IMG/VR virus record: IMGVR_UViG_3300025133_000150
Location: 1 to 51,989 of that record
From: a virus
Length of the DNA stretch: 51,989 bases
Direction: 5' to 3' (one strand)
Below are positions 35,301-42,063 of this stretch, one piece after another. Positions within the stretch are counted from its first letter, which is position 1. Each line of letters opens with the position of its first letter. Made by a program: the position numbers and the translations under genes. The notes below the pieces were generated by a model. The model did not search any database, was not told the origin of the DNA, and worked only from the letters and a program-made list of their open reading frames with translations.

Positions 35301-36063
35301 TATGTTTAATTCAAGTGGTATATGCCCAGATTCAGATCATGAAATAGCAGAAACACCAGATGCAATATTTGCGGAGACTCCAGGTGGAGCAGACGCGGCC
35401 CCAGCAGCATCGGGGACACCGGCCGGCGCAGGGATCCCGAGCCCTGGTCCACCGGGAACGTATTCATCCCGAGAAGAAGCCCGCGGCCGCAGCCAAAGCC
35501 CAGACTTTGATAAAGATTGGTCTGATGATGAAAAGACCGACTATTATGAATGTCTTAATGAGGGCTCTACACACGAAACATGTTCCGGCCTGGTCCAACA
35601 TCGCCGCATCAGCGAGATCACCCAGGGCGGCGGCCTGTGCTTTATTGCCGAAACTTTAATTTCCATGTATGACGGTACAACCAAGGCCATTAAAGATATT
35701 GTTGTTGGCGATATCGTGCTTTCATTAAAAGATGACAAATATGTAGAAGGCGTTGTGACAGAACACTTAATTCACCCTACCAACCAAACTATTGAAATAG
35801 CCAAGCTGGGCAACCTAATCGGAGAGCCAACTCATCCACTTTATGTCGATGGCCAGTGGCTTGAAATGAAAGAACTAGATAATGTGGAATTTGAATACAA
35901 ACATGTTGATATTTGGTACAACCTAGAGATAGATGGCAGAGATGTTTATGGCAGCGAACATAATTATATAGCAGAGGGATGGGTAGTTTCTGGCCTAGGC
36001 GATGATGAAATATTAAACAATACTTTCCAAAGACAGAAAATATTTAAAACAACACAAGGATAA
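32359..36063 (+). CDS. large tail/baseplate protein with C-terminal Hint (hedgehog/intein) domain
   Basis: A 1234-residue protein. The N-terminus holds a Gly-Asp repeat (residues 27-41) and an acidic tract. The middle looks like a virion protein with blocks such as VIYFMYLGDLLDTAMYYVNH and a coiled-coil segment (about 415-510). From Cys1094 to about 1222 there is a Hint domain: CFIAETLISMYDG, KAIKDIVVGDIVLS (block A), GEPTHPLYVDGQW (block B histidine) and YNLEIDGRDVYGSEHNYI (block F). The usual HN plus nucleophile of block G is absent, as is a homing endonuclease, so self-cleavage before Cys1094 rather than splicing is expected. Position suggests the baseplate hub or a central spike-associated part. 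The tail function is inferred; the Hint domain is clear. Confidence 0.8.
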   Translation: MFLFDKLDIEELLDPLFIERRHYCYQDGDGGDGDGGDGGDGNPLNPRPPRDCPDEDDDEDDATDEDDEGNLLIRDSAVRVAAFQEQCFLIDYQKTIREVIQGGLTARDRPVTALSAHQGTGELEKGALNGRWHDLIAIDGEPSTIVSKFTKRSGVEDFFRFTPAQLSFLIPRMRLFLVTYKNPGAGTESDAGRPQTVEEDKIKEFHFDDHTPENIVQQIMSKGRGRAYGIGLKSFDYELDGKDPATTLKSIKARLQLVFTSFDALMKEQGNGLKFLDLLLRTKRMIPQYDHKKPYASKNILNFCRTPKHERDVYHPNSELVFNPKYRRIKASVGWAEPPSDIPKNIFTSRDRALIEDMHLDLFLEMTNYQIDFNNNGTVRLTIEYRASIEGELSEPTSDIFFILKKNIKDQELRRKNKVKKLREKRGHDIDELESGSPNRSTAGDCSSQKSQKRKIRKEFKDRIDRVTKIMNAKIEIMKLHFYREFLEQMVDRQKIYRFQISKQILKVHRAYVPQAGESLEIGKKEKPNKTYADARENSTRPALEADVKKALEASLWPVRQYCGDEGIRIDPIDCELGKLQRERMAAQEEMPRDRDNDAGLGAPDQGAGSTAPPVNECGESPMGRMIDQTGSRVIYFMYLGDLLDTAMYYVNHRNPNHIGLKPGVEGTNVRLCTAAVDFHNFEDRFDSVNIADIPVSLEQFVVFFRDKVIKRGRTSYMAQVFIKDVMNDLFFKVMGDACYGGRGAPVPALSTTMISTRRRPAPGLQPGHGVGFVEADSATEPIPRIRHTGGTRALGSNVGQGQAMCKGTVHNTWAYPRLLRPDAKIGKHKVSKYFSRPRDSTSSDQIIHYYIIHGIARSFTTRHPNRKKDENEGIYHLGLGLDRGIVKEIKFEAAEIKYAAEARTIYDGEDGLGQLFQKFNATVDLFGCPIFRNGQYIYIDPKTMGVKSDVARTIGLGGYYNIYNVMGQLTPSGYTTRLRCMFNSSGICPDSDHEIAETPDAIFAETPGGADAAPAASGTPAGAGIPSPGPPGTYSSREEARGRSQSPDFDKDWSDDEKTDYYECLNEGSTHETCSGLVQHRRISEITQGGGLCFIAETLISMYDGTTKAIKDIVVGDIVLSLKDDKYVEGVVTEHLIHPTNQTIEIAKLGNLIGEPTHPLYVDGQWLEMKELDNVEFEYKHVDIWYNLEIDGRDVYGSEHNYIAEGWVVSGLGDDEILNNTFQRQKIFKTTQG
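32437..32481 (+). repeat. Gly-Asp coding low-complexity tract
   Basis: Repeated GAC/GAT and GGC codons encode DGDGGDGDGGDGGDG, a GC-rich tract near the N-terminus of the large tail protein. It could bind divalent cations or be a flexible linker. Confidence 0.85.
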
Positions 36064-36068
36064 ATTAA

Positions 36069-37364
36069 ATGCCAATATTTTTACCACCAAAATCTTTAGC
36101 AACAAATCAATCAAGTGCGATTGACTTGTACGCGTATAGAAAAAAATATAAGAAAGATGTTTTGGTTGATAAACAACAATTCTCTCGGCCGCCTGAAATT
36201 GGAACTGCTGATTTGTGGTATGACAGAAACTTATATGGAAAAATTGACAGAAAAGGAAATATTATTGTTGCTCGCGAAAGTCAACTGAGATCCTTACAGA
36301 CAAAGGATAACAGAACATATTATACTTTAAATTTTATTTCGATAGCTTATAATCAATTGATGCTTGAGATGAAAACTCTTTTAAAGCAGAATTCCATACC
36401 AAATCAAAAAACAATACTTAGAGCACTTTCTCCTGTTAGGGCGTGGGAAGGACAGCATCAGCCATATCACAAGTATATGGTTGGATTATTTGATATGTTC
36501 GTTCTTCATTTGGAAGCGAAGAGGATAGAGCATCGTATTTCAAATTTTAATGAATTTGTGGAAGAATTTTTTATACACATAAGAAACAACGTTGCGGTGA
36601 AAGGGTCGCCATTTACATTTTCCAGTTTTATTGCTAGCAATCTGGCTCCAGCGAACTGTAGTGGGCTGATGATTGATCTGGCTCGCGCAAGACCATCGGA
36701 AGATCTCCCAAAACAAGATATTTTTGTTGGTGATATTAACTTTAATAATTTTAAAAAGTTAGCAAATAAATTTGGTTTCGTGATTGATAGAAATATGCCA
36801 TGGCGGCTTATTGCTAATTTAAATTCTGAATCAATGCAAATTATGATGGCTCAGCCGGTTTTTGATGTTACATACCAGTATGGTCCAAAAAACGTTTTTG
36901 ATAATCATTATAGAAAAACATTTATTTTGGATTATAGCCTGATAAGAAACTATATGTACGCCATGTACGATAGCTTACTTCAATATAAATCAAAATATAC
37001 AGAATCTAAGTTTTATGTTTGTAAAAACAATGTCGGAGGTCTTTTGGATAAAAATGTTTATAGAAAAGAGCTTACAGATCATGAAAAAAATGATGTTTAC
37101 ACTTACGAAAATTATTGGATGGAAAAGGTTTTTAGATTCAGGCTTTTAGAACTCAAGCATGATCTGGAAGAACAAGATATAAAACAGATAATTAAACGAG
37201 CCAAGGCTCTCTATCGATCTAGGTCTCCAGATCACGCATACGGATATTTGAATAAGATAACGAAAGTTTATTTTCTAAGTGAATATAACAGAACTCGTGT
37301 TTTAGCAAAATCTGGCATCCATAAGACGCCGGCACGAAATCTTGTCATAACATATGCAAAATAA
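36069..37364 (+). CDS. putative virion protein of unknown function
   Basis: A 431-residue soluble protein, beginning MPIFLPPKSLATNQSSAIDL and rich in Tyr, Asn and basic residues. Blocks such as PVRAWEGQHQPYHKYMVGLF and YDSLLQYKSKYTESKFYVC are visible but belong to no family I can name. It starts 5 nt behind the Hint-domain gene and is the last gene before the sigma70-like promoter of the replication cluster, so it belongs to the tail operon. Confidence 0.62.
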   Translation: MPIFLPPKSLATNQSSAIDLYAYRKKYKKDVLVDKQQFSRPPEIGTADLWYDRNLYGKIDRKGNIIVARESQLRSLQTKDNRTYYTLNFISIAYNQLMLEMKTLLKQNSIPNQKTILRALSPVRAWEGQHQPYHKYMVGLFDMFVLHLEAKRIEHRISNFNEFVEEFFIHIRNNVAVKGSPFTFSSFIASNLAPANCSGLMIDLARARPSEDLPKQDIFVGDINFNNFKKLANKFGFVIDRNMPWRLIANLNSESMQIMMAQPVFDVTYQYGPKNVFDNHYRKTFILDYSLIRNYMYAMYDSLLQYKSKYTESKFYVCKNNVGGLLDKNVYRKELTDHEKNDVYTYENYWMEKVFRFRLLELKHDLEEQDIKQIIKRAKALYRSRSPDHAYGYLNKITKVYFLSEYNRTRVLAKSGIHKTPARNLVITYAK

Positions 37365-37386
37365 GCCACACACCACAAGAATCTTA

Positions 37387-37414
37387 TTGATTTTTTCTAA
37401 AATGTTGCTATAAT
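37387..37414 (+). promoter_or_regulatory. extended -10 sigma70-like promoter of the PolA-like gene
   Basis: TTGATT, a 16-nt spacer and a perfect TATAAT preceded by TGC (extended -10). A transcript starting 7 nt after the -10 begins at the A of the ATG at 37421, implying a leaderless message. It marks the switch from structural to replication genes. Confidence 0.78.
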
Positions 37415-37420
37415 GTGTTT

Positions 37421-38587
37421 ATGTTATTTCAAGTGCTCGATAATAAAAATGGTTGTGTAAATTTTTACTGCGATGGCTCTTTCGAAGAGCAAGTTGCCGA
37501 AAAATATAATATGACTTGGAAACAAAATAAAGTTGTTGGTGACAGAAACGTTGATTATGCTCAAATCTATGCTCTTGGGCAAGAATTGGATGATGCATGC
37601 CCAGAACACTTGAAGGTCGACTGGCTGGCGATACAAGCAAAGATGCACAATTTTTACATTAGTTTTCAGATTGCTAAATTAAATTTAGACGATGTTTGTT
37701 TTTATGATCTTTTGCCGCAAAAATTTTTAATAAAATATTGCAATTTAAAAAATGACATATGCAAGTGGGTATTTGAAAATTACGAGAAGCCAGAGAATTA
37801 TGATTTAATAAAAAATATTGTTGAATTTGTTGCTAACATTGAATCCCGAGAGCTTAATTTAAATTGGGATAAGATCGATCCTACAAATGTAAAATCACGG
37901 GCAATATTAAAAAAGAAGGCATTTATGTCGAAAACAGTTCGCTATGATCCATGGAAAACAAAGACCGGAAGACTGGCAACAACTTTTAATAGTTTTCCTA
38001 TATTGACGATGAACAAGGAAAGTCGAGCAATAATTGAGCCTCAAAATGATTTATTTTTGGAGCTTGATTATAATTCTGCAGAATTGAGGGTTGCGTTTGG
38101 CCTTTTGGGAATGGATCAGCCAACAATTGATATTCATGATTGGATTCTGGAAACTGTTTTTAATAATAAAATTTCGAGGGAAAAATCCAAAGAAAAAACA
38201 TTTGCTTGGCTCTACAATATGAAGGCCTCAAACAAGAAGTTGGAAAAGATATTTGATAAACAAAAGATTTTAGATTATTGTTATGATGGTCAATCTATAA
38301 AAACCCTTTATAACAGAAAAATTGCTGTTGAAGAGAGAAAAGCATTAAATTATGTTATTCAAAGTACAACCAGCGATTTGGTGCTCAAACAAGCAATTAA
38401 AATAAGCAAATTGCTTGAAAAGTCTTTTATTGCCTTTATTATTCATGATAGCATCGTTATTGATGTTGACCAGGCTGAAAAAAATAAATTAAATGAAATT
38501 ATCGAAATATTTTCGGATACAGATTTTGGAAAATTTAAAACAAACATTTCTTTGGGTAAAGATTTTGGAAACATGAGAAAAATATAA
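37421..38587 (+). CDS. small family A DNA polymerase (PolA-like, polymerase domain only)
   Basis: 388 residues with the three palm/finger motifs of family A polymerases. TGRL precedes motif A LELDYNSAELRV (D216). Motif B keeps R253, K257, F261 and Y265 in REKSKEKTFAWLY. Motif C is IIHDSIVID (H342, D343) with Ser in place of the usual Glu after the catalytic Asp. There is no recognisable 3'-5' exonuclease or 5' nuclease domain. The ATG at 37421 has no Shine-Dalgarno, since it coincides with the predicted transcription start; a GTG at 37415 is the alternative. It probably fills gaps or replicates DNA with the neighbouring gp32, FEN-type RNase H and gp41 helicase. T4 has no such gene. Confidence 0.85.
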   Translation: MLFQVLDNKNGCVNFYCDGSFEEQVAEKYNMTWKQNKVVGDRNVDYAQIYALGQELDDACPEHLKVDWLAIQAKMHNFYISFQIAKLNLDDVCFYDLLPQKFLIKYCNLKNDICKWVFENYEKPENYDLIKNIVEFVANIESRELNLNWDKIDPTNVKSRAILKKKAFMSKTVRYDPWKTKTGRLATTFNSFPILTMNKESRAIIEPQNDLFLELDYNSAELRVAFGLLGMDQPTIDIHDWILETVFNNKISREKSKEKTFAWLYNMKASNKKLEKIFDKQKILDYCYDGQSIKTLYNRKIAVEERKALNYVIQSTTSDLVLKQAIKISKLLEKSFIAFIIHDSIVIDVDQAEKNKLNEIIEIFSDTDFGKFKTNISLGKDFGNMRKI

Positions 38588-39447
38588 TGTCAACGATTAT
38601 TGGTTTAGGAAATGCTGGCTGTAACATTGCCAAAAAATTAGATGAATATCCTCAATATGAGGTGCTATACATCGATTCGGAAGATCGCAATGAAAAAAGA
38701 TTTAAACTTGTGCCGCCACAAGAGAGTCATCAAAAATATGAAGAAAATTTTCCATCAATAAAGAGATTTCTTAAGAAATTGCCAGGTCCGTATACACTTA
38801 TCTTAGGAGGTTCTGGAATGATTTCTGGTTGCGTGTTGTCGCTTCTCGAACAACTAAACACCTCAGATATATCTGTTTTGTACGTGAAGCCTGATATCGA
38901 TTTATTGTCGGATCTGGCCTACAAACAAGAACGTCTGGTTTTTCATGTTTTGCAACAATATGCACGTTCGGACTTATTAAATAAGATATTTGTTGTTTCA
39001 AATTCTCAATGTGAGGAAATTCTACAAAATTTAACAGTTAAGAATTATTTCAATAAAATTAATGAACTGATCGCAACAACGTACCATATGTATAATGTTT
39101 TTCAGAATATCAAGCCAATCATTCAAACACATACGGTGCCCCAAGAAATGTGTAAAATAGCGACTTTTGGGCTGATTGAGGCGGATGGTAAAGAATCTCT
39201 ACTATATAATTTAAAGTTTCCGAGGGAAAAACATTTGTATTATTCAATATGTGAGAAAAATCTGGAATCTGACGCATCATTAATAAAAAACATAAAAGAG
39301 CAAGTTAGATCCTACATGACAGATAAGATGAAAGTTTCATATTCAATTTACGAGAATGAATATGATCGAAATTATATCTATTCCTGTTCATACGCGTCAA
39401 TGATTCAGGAAGAAAAATTTGATTTTCCCCTTGACTCCGATGCATAG
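38587..39447 (+). CDS. tubulin/FtsZ superfamily-like protein
   Basis: A 286-residue protein with the layout of an FtsZ/tubulin GTPase domain: a first nucleotide loop IIGLGNAGCNIAKKL (G6, G8, G11), an acidic strand end VLYIDSE, the signature-like LILGGSGMISGCV (residues 73-83, corresponding to GGGTGSG) and then a strand and helix of the FtsZ type (ISVLYVKPDIDLLSDLA). The C-terminal part has strand-rich sequence and no long tail. The signature is altered, so GTP hydrolysis and polymer formation are not assured. It starts on the last base of the PolA-like gene and is followed by gp32, so it belongs to the replication cluster. A dinucleotide-binding Rossmann protein is the main alternative. Confidence 0.6.
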   Translation: MSTIIGLGNAGCNIAKKLDEYPQYEVLYIDSEDRNEKRFKLVPPQESHQKYEENFPSIKRFLKKLPGPYTLILGGSGMISGCVLSLLEQLNTSDISVLYVKPDIDLLSDLAYKQERLVFHVLQQYARSDLLNKIFVVSNSQCEEILQNLTVKNYFNKINELIATTYHMYNVFQNIKPIIQTHTVPQEMCKIATFGLIEADGKESLLYNLKFPREKHLYYSICEKNLESDASLIKNIKEQVRSYMTDKMKVSYSIYENEYDRNYIYSCSYASMIQEEKFDFPLDSDA

Positions 39448-39459
39448 TGTTGCTATAGT
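39431..39459 (+). promoter_or_regulatory. extended -10 sigma70-like promoter of gene 32
   Basis: TTGACT, a 17-nt spacer and TATAGT preceded by TGC. The -35 lies within the end of the tubulin-like gene. The start would fall near 39466, giving a leader of about 68 nt that contains the hairpin described next. Confidence 0.78.
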
Positions 39460-39476
39460 ATATACACAATAAGCGG

Positions 39477-39494
39477 CTCGATAAATTAATCGAG
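39477..39494 (+). promoter_or_regulatory. gp32 leader hairpin, possible autogenous control site
   Basis: A perfect 6-bp stem CTCGAT / ATCGAG with loop AAATTA, 40-57 nt before the gp32 start codon. A later TTAAT (39506-39510) could pair with the loop region as a weak pseudoknot. From there to the start the leader is A-rich with AAAAGGAG. T4 gene 32 is repressed by its own product through a pseudoknot at nearly the same distance. Confidence 0.55.
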
Positions 39495-39533
39495 TTGACT
39501 ATACCTTAATGGACAAAACAAAAGGAGTTTACA

Positions 39534-40271
39534 ATGGGTATTGATATAAAGAAGATGCGCGCCAAGATGGACGCGCTTGAGAACCGAGGCGGCAAGAATA
39601 TTTTTTGGCGTCCTGATGATGGAGAGACCACCATTCGCCTGGTGCCGACTGCCGATGGCGATCCTTTCAAGGAGTATTGGTTTCACTACAACGTCGGAAA
39701 CAACCCGGGCTTTTTGAGCCCGAAGAAGAACTTCGGCGAAGAAGATCCGCTGGATGATTTTATCCGCCAGCTTTATCGCGAAGGCGGTGAAGATAATACG
39801 CGAATGGCCAAGAAGCTTGGTGCCCGCCAGCGATTCTTCACACCGGTCATTGTAAGGGGCCATGAGGACCAGGGCGTCAAGATCTGGGGGTATGGCAAGA
39901 CAGCCTATAAGGAGCTGCTTAGCCTAGTATTAAACCCTGATTACGGCGATATCACTGATACTGCCGAGGGAACCGATCTTGTCATCAACTATGGCAAGCC
40001 CCCTGGAGCGCAGTTTCCACAGACGTCGATTACGCCTCGTCGCAAGACTTCTGCTTTGTCCGCGGATGAGGATAAGACTCACGCTTGGCTTGATTCTATT
40101 CCTAATTTCGAGGACGTTTTTGAGCGTAAGACCCCGCAAGAGGTTCGCACCATGCTTGACGAATTCCTCCTTGGTCAGGATGATGCCGAAGATGTCTCGA
40201 CTGAATCGACTCGTTATGAGAAGAGTGATAGTCCGACCGATCGAGCATTCAAGGATCTTCTAAATGGATAA
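39534..40271 (+). CDS. single-stranded DNA-binding protein (gp32-like)
   Basis: The replication and recombination SSB, 245 residues (T4: 301). A basic N-terminal cooperativity region (MGIDIKKMRAKMDALENRGG), the OB-fold core with FWRPDDGETTIRLVPTADGD and KEYWFHYNVG, VIVRGHEDQGVKIWGYGK and an acidic C-terminus (LLGQDDAEDVSTE) follow the gp32 plan. The zinc-binding Cys/His set of T4 gp32 is missing in the PGFLSPKKNFGEEDP segment. Codon use is richer in G/C than in the neighbours, fitting high expression. It has its own promoter and structured leader and overlaps the next gene by 8 nt. Confidence 0.92.
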   Translation: MGIDIKKMRAKMDALENRGGKNIFWRPDDGETTIRLVPTADGDPFKEYWFHYNVGNNPGFLSPKKNFGEEDPLDDFIRQLYREGGEDNTRMAKKLGARQRFFTPVIVRGHEDQGVKIWGYGKTAYKELLSLVLNPDYGDITDTAEGTDLVINYGKPPGAQFPQTSITPRRKTSALSADEDKTHAWLDSIPNFEDVFERKTPQEVRTMLDEFLLGQDDAEDVSTESTRYEKSDSPTDRAFKDLLNG

Positions 40272-40644
40272 CAACTCACCGACTTTTATTAGAATGAGCG
40301 GCTACTATGTAATGGAACCGCTTCTATTTATGCACCTATGGAATCAATCTAACTCTATGGGAGAGCTTGTAAAACATATGCGACAGCATTGGAATAAGTT
40401 CTCCGGAGAAAATGTTCTCATTTCTGACAAGAACGGAACAGTCAAGGAGCCAAAGATCAATCCTGGCTCTCTTTCTAATCGTGTAAAGGTTTTTCGCGAG
40501 GCGGGCGCTTTTATGAAGACGCTTCCGAAGGCCAGTATCCACAGATATGATTGGGCTGAAATCGTTTCACAGAGTAAACAGTACTCTGATTCAGCGACCG
40601 CCCCGACGAAAGATAACCCGTCAAAAGGCTTCTTTAGACGATGA
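40264..40644 (+). CDS. unknown protein co-translated with gp32
   Basis: A 126-residue protein beginning inside the end of gp32 (8-nt overlap). The sequence (EPLLFMHLWNQSNSMGELV, SLSNRVKVFREAGAFMKTLP) is compatible with a helical or winged-helix fold. In T4 this neighbourhood holds genes 33 and 59, but I see no convincing match to either. It is followed by the first of two identical hairpins. A role with gp32, such as helicase loading or late transcription, is a guess from location. Confidence 0.6.
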   Translation: MDNNSPTFIRMSGYYVMEPLLFMHLWNQSNSMGELVKHMRQHWNKFSGENVLISDKNGTVKEPKINPGSLSNRVKVFREAGAFMKTLPKASIHRYDWAEIVSQSKQYSDSATAPTKDNPSKGFFRR

Positions 40645-40653
40645 TGCCCTCAA

Positions 40654-40685
40654 CCGCAGGGAGGCCTGGGTTTACAGAGGCCTCA
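40654..40685 (+). repeat. 32-bp intergenic repeat with hairpin, copy 1
   Basis: Identical but for one base (T/A in the loop) to 40902-40933. Copy 1 lies between the gene after gp32 and the 60-residue ORF. It contains the GAGGCC / GGCCTC hairpin. Confidence 0.9.
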
Positions 40686-40691
40686 AATTTT
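40661..40691 (+). terminator. hairpin GAGGCC / GGCCTC with weak T-tail
   Basis: A 6-bp GC-rich stem and a 12-nt loop followed by AAATTTT. The short T-run makes it a weak terminator or an RNA processing/stability element behind the gp32 unit. Confidence 0.45.
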
Positions 40692-40711
40692 CACACACAC
40701 AGGAGTTTATT

Positions 40712-40894
40712 ATGAGTGAAAACAACAGAAGCGGATATCAAATTCGCGAAGGCTTGCTTGGCTTGGCCAAGGATATTTGTGAGCAAAATGCGCATATGCG
40801 CTTTGAGCAAACAAAACAGTGGAGCGAGGTGACGACGGAAGAAGTCATTTGTGAAGCTGAAAAGCTTTATCAATTTGTACAGAAGAAGTCCTAA
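40712..40894 (+). CDS. 60-residue hypothetical protein between twin hairpins
   Basis: The start is the ATG 6 nt after AGGAG. The sequence MSENNRSGYQIREGLLGLA, then TTEEVICEAEKLYQFVQKKS, is a small helical protein of a type often seen near gp32 in aquatic T4-like phages; its function is unknown. It is bracketed on both sides by the same 32-bp hairpin repeat, so its message can be separately terminated or processed. Confidence 0.7.
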   Translation: MSENNRSGYQIREGLLGLAKDICEQNAHMRFEQTKQWSEVTTEEVICEAEKLYQFVQKKS

Positions 40895-40901
40895 TTGATG
40901 G

Positions 40902-40933
40902 CCGCAGGGAGGCCTGGGTTAACAGAGGCCTCA
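40902..40933 (+). repeat. 32-bp intergenic repeat with hairpin, copy 2
   Basis: Second copy of the repeat at 40654-40685, 7 nt after the stop of the small ORF and before uvsX. Confidence 0.9.
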
Positions 40934-40938
40934 TTTTT
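40909..40938 (+). terminator. rho-independent terminator before uvsX
   Basis: GAGGCC / GGCCTC stem with a 12-nt loop, followed by ATTTTT. The better T-run makes this copy the more probable terminator of the two. Confidence 0.6.
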
Positions 40939-40953
40939 AATCCGAGGGAACAA

Positions 40954-42063
40954 ATGGCTAAGAAAAAGAATACAAACGGTAGATTAGACACAACAAGTTT
41001 AAGAGATTTAATCAACAAAAAGGCAGGCGAAACTCTTGCTTATGATCTTACAAAGGACAATCCAACAGAAGTCAAAGAATGGATTCCAACCGGATCAACA
41101 TGGCTCAATAAAATTGTTTGTGTCGGTAATATAAATGGCGGAGTTCCTGTTGGTAAAATCACAGAATTGGCCGGCCTGGAGGGGTCAGGTAAATCTTATA
41201 TGGCGGCTCAAATTGCTGCAAATGCCCAAAAAATGGGAATCTCGGTTGTTTATTTCGATTCAGAATCAGCGCTCGATCCGGCGTTTCTGGCACAAGCCGG
41301 CTGCGACGTCGCCAACATTGTCTACACCCAGGCAAAAACTGTTGAATTTGTGTATGAGACCATGGAAATGCTCTTGGGCGAAACCGATAAGAAAATTTTA
41401 TTTGTCTGGGATAGCGTAGCCCAGACACCAACCAGAAAAATGCTAGATGAGGATTTTGATCCGCAATCATCTATTGGCTATAAGGCGCGCCTTTTGTCTA
41501 AGGCAATGAAGAAGATGACAATACCTCTTGCTAACAATCAGTGCACTTTGCTGGCTTTGAACCAGTTAAAGACAAATATTACAACCGATCGCGCTTCTTT
41601 GATGACAGAACCATATGTCACACCCGGGGGCAAAGCGTTGCCATATTCATATTCTTTACGAATTTGGCTCACTGTGCGAAAAGCGAAAGCGTCGTATGTT
41701 ACCGATGAACACGGCTACAAGATTGGATCTGAAGTTAAGGCTCGAATTAAGAAGTCACGTTTCGGATCTCTAGGGCGAGAGTGCACATTTAAGATTCTTT
41801 GGGGTGGCAACGTTGGAATATGTGACGAAGAAAGCTGGTTTGATGCAATCCAGCCATCTGAACATTTGCAGCGTAACGGCGCATGGTATACCCTGGTGCA
41901 TGAAGACGGTACGTCAGAAAAGTTTCAATTTACCAAGTGGCACGAGAAAATTAAGAATGAAAAGTTTAGATCGCGAGTATTGCAGATAATGGACGAAGTT
42001 GTTGTTCAGAGCTGGGGCCCCCTCGATAAGGATGAATCTGAAAATATTCGCATTGTCTCATGA
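40954..42063 (+). CDS. uvsX: UvsX, RecA-like recombinase
   Basis: The strand-exchange protein for recombination-dependent replication, 369 residues (T4: 391). Walker A GLEGSGKS (G74-S81), catalytic Glu in VVYFDSESALDP (E104), Walker B ILFVWDSVA (D153) and the DNA-binding loop region NNQCTLLALNQLKTNI followed by TPGGKALPY are all present. It works with gp32 and the gp47-gp46 nuclease. Located behind the twin-hairpin segment and before the deaminase gene. Confidence 0.95.
   Translation: MAKKKNTNGRLDTTSLRDLINKKAGETLAYDLTKDNPTEVKEWIPTGSTWLNKIVCVGNINGGVPVGKITELAGLEGSGKSYMAAQIAANAQKMGISVVYFDSESALDPAFLAQAGCDVANIVYTQAKTVEFVYETMEMLLGETDKKILFVWDSVAQTPTRKMLDEDFDPQSSIGYKARLLSKAMKKMTIPLANNQCTLLALNQLKTNITTDRASLMTEPYVTPGGKALPYSYSLRIWLTVRKAKASYVTDEHGYKIGSEVKARIKKSRFGSLGRECTFKILWGGNVGICDEESWFDAIQPSEHLQRNGAWYTLVHEDGTSEKFQFTKWHEKIKNEKFRSRVLQIMDEVVVQSWGPLDKDESENIRIVS

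Noticed and set aside
35638-36063. Splicing intein with homing endonuclease
   Set aside because: There is no LAGLIDADG or HNH segment, no C-terminal HN plus nucleophile and no C-extein worth joining; a terminal Hint domain fits better.
40264-40644. T4 gp59 (helicase loader) or gp33 (late coactivator) for the gene after gp32
   Set aside because: Position fits, but size and sequence show no convincing match to either, so it is left as unknown.
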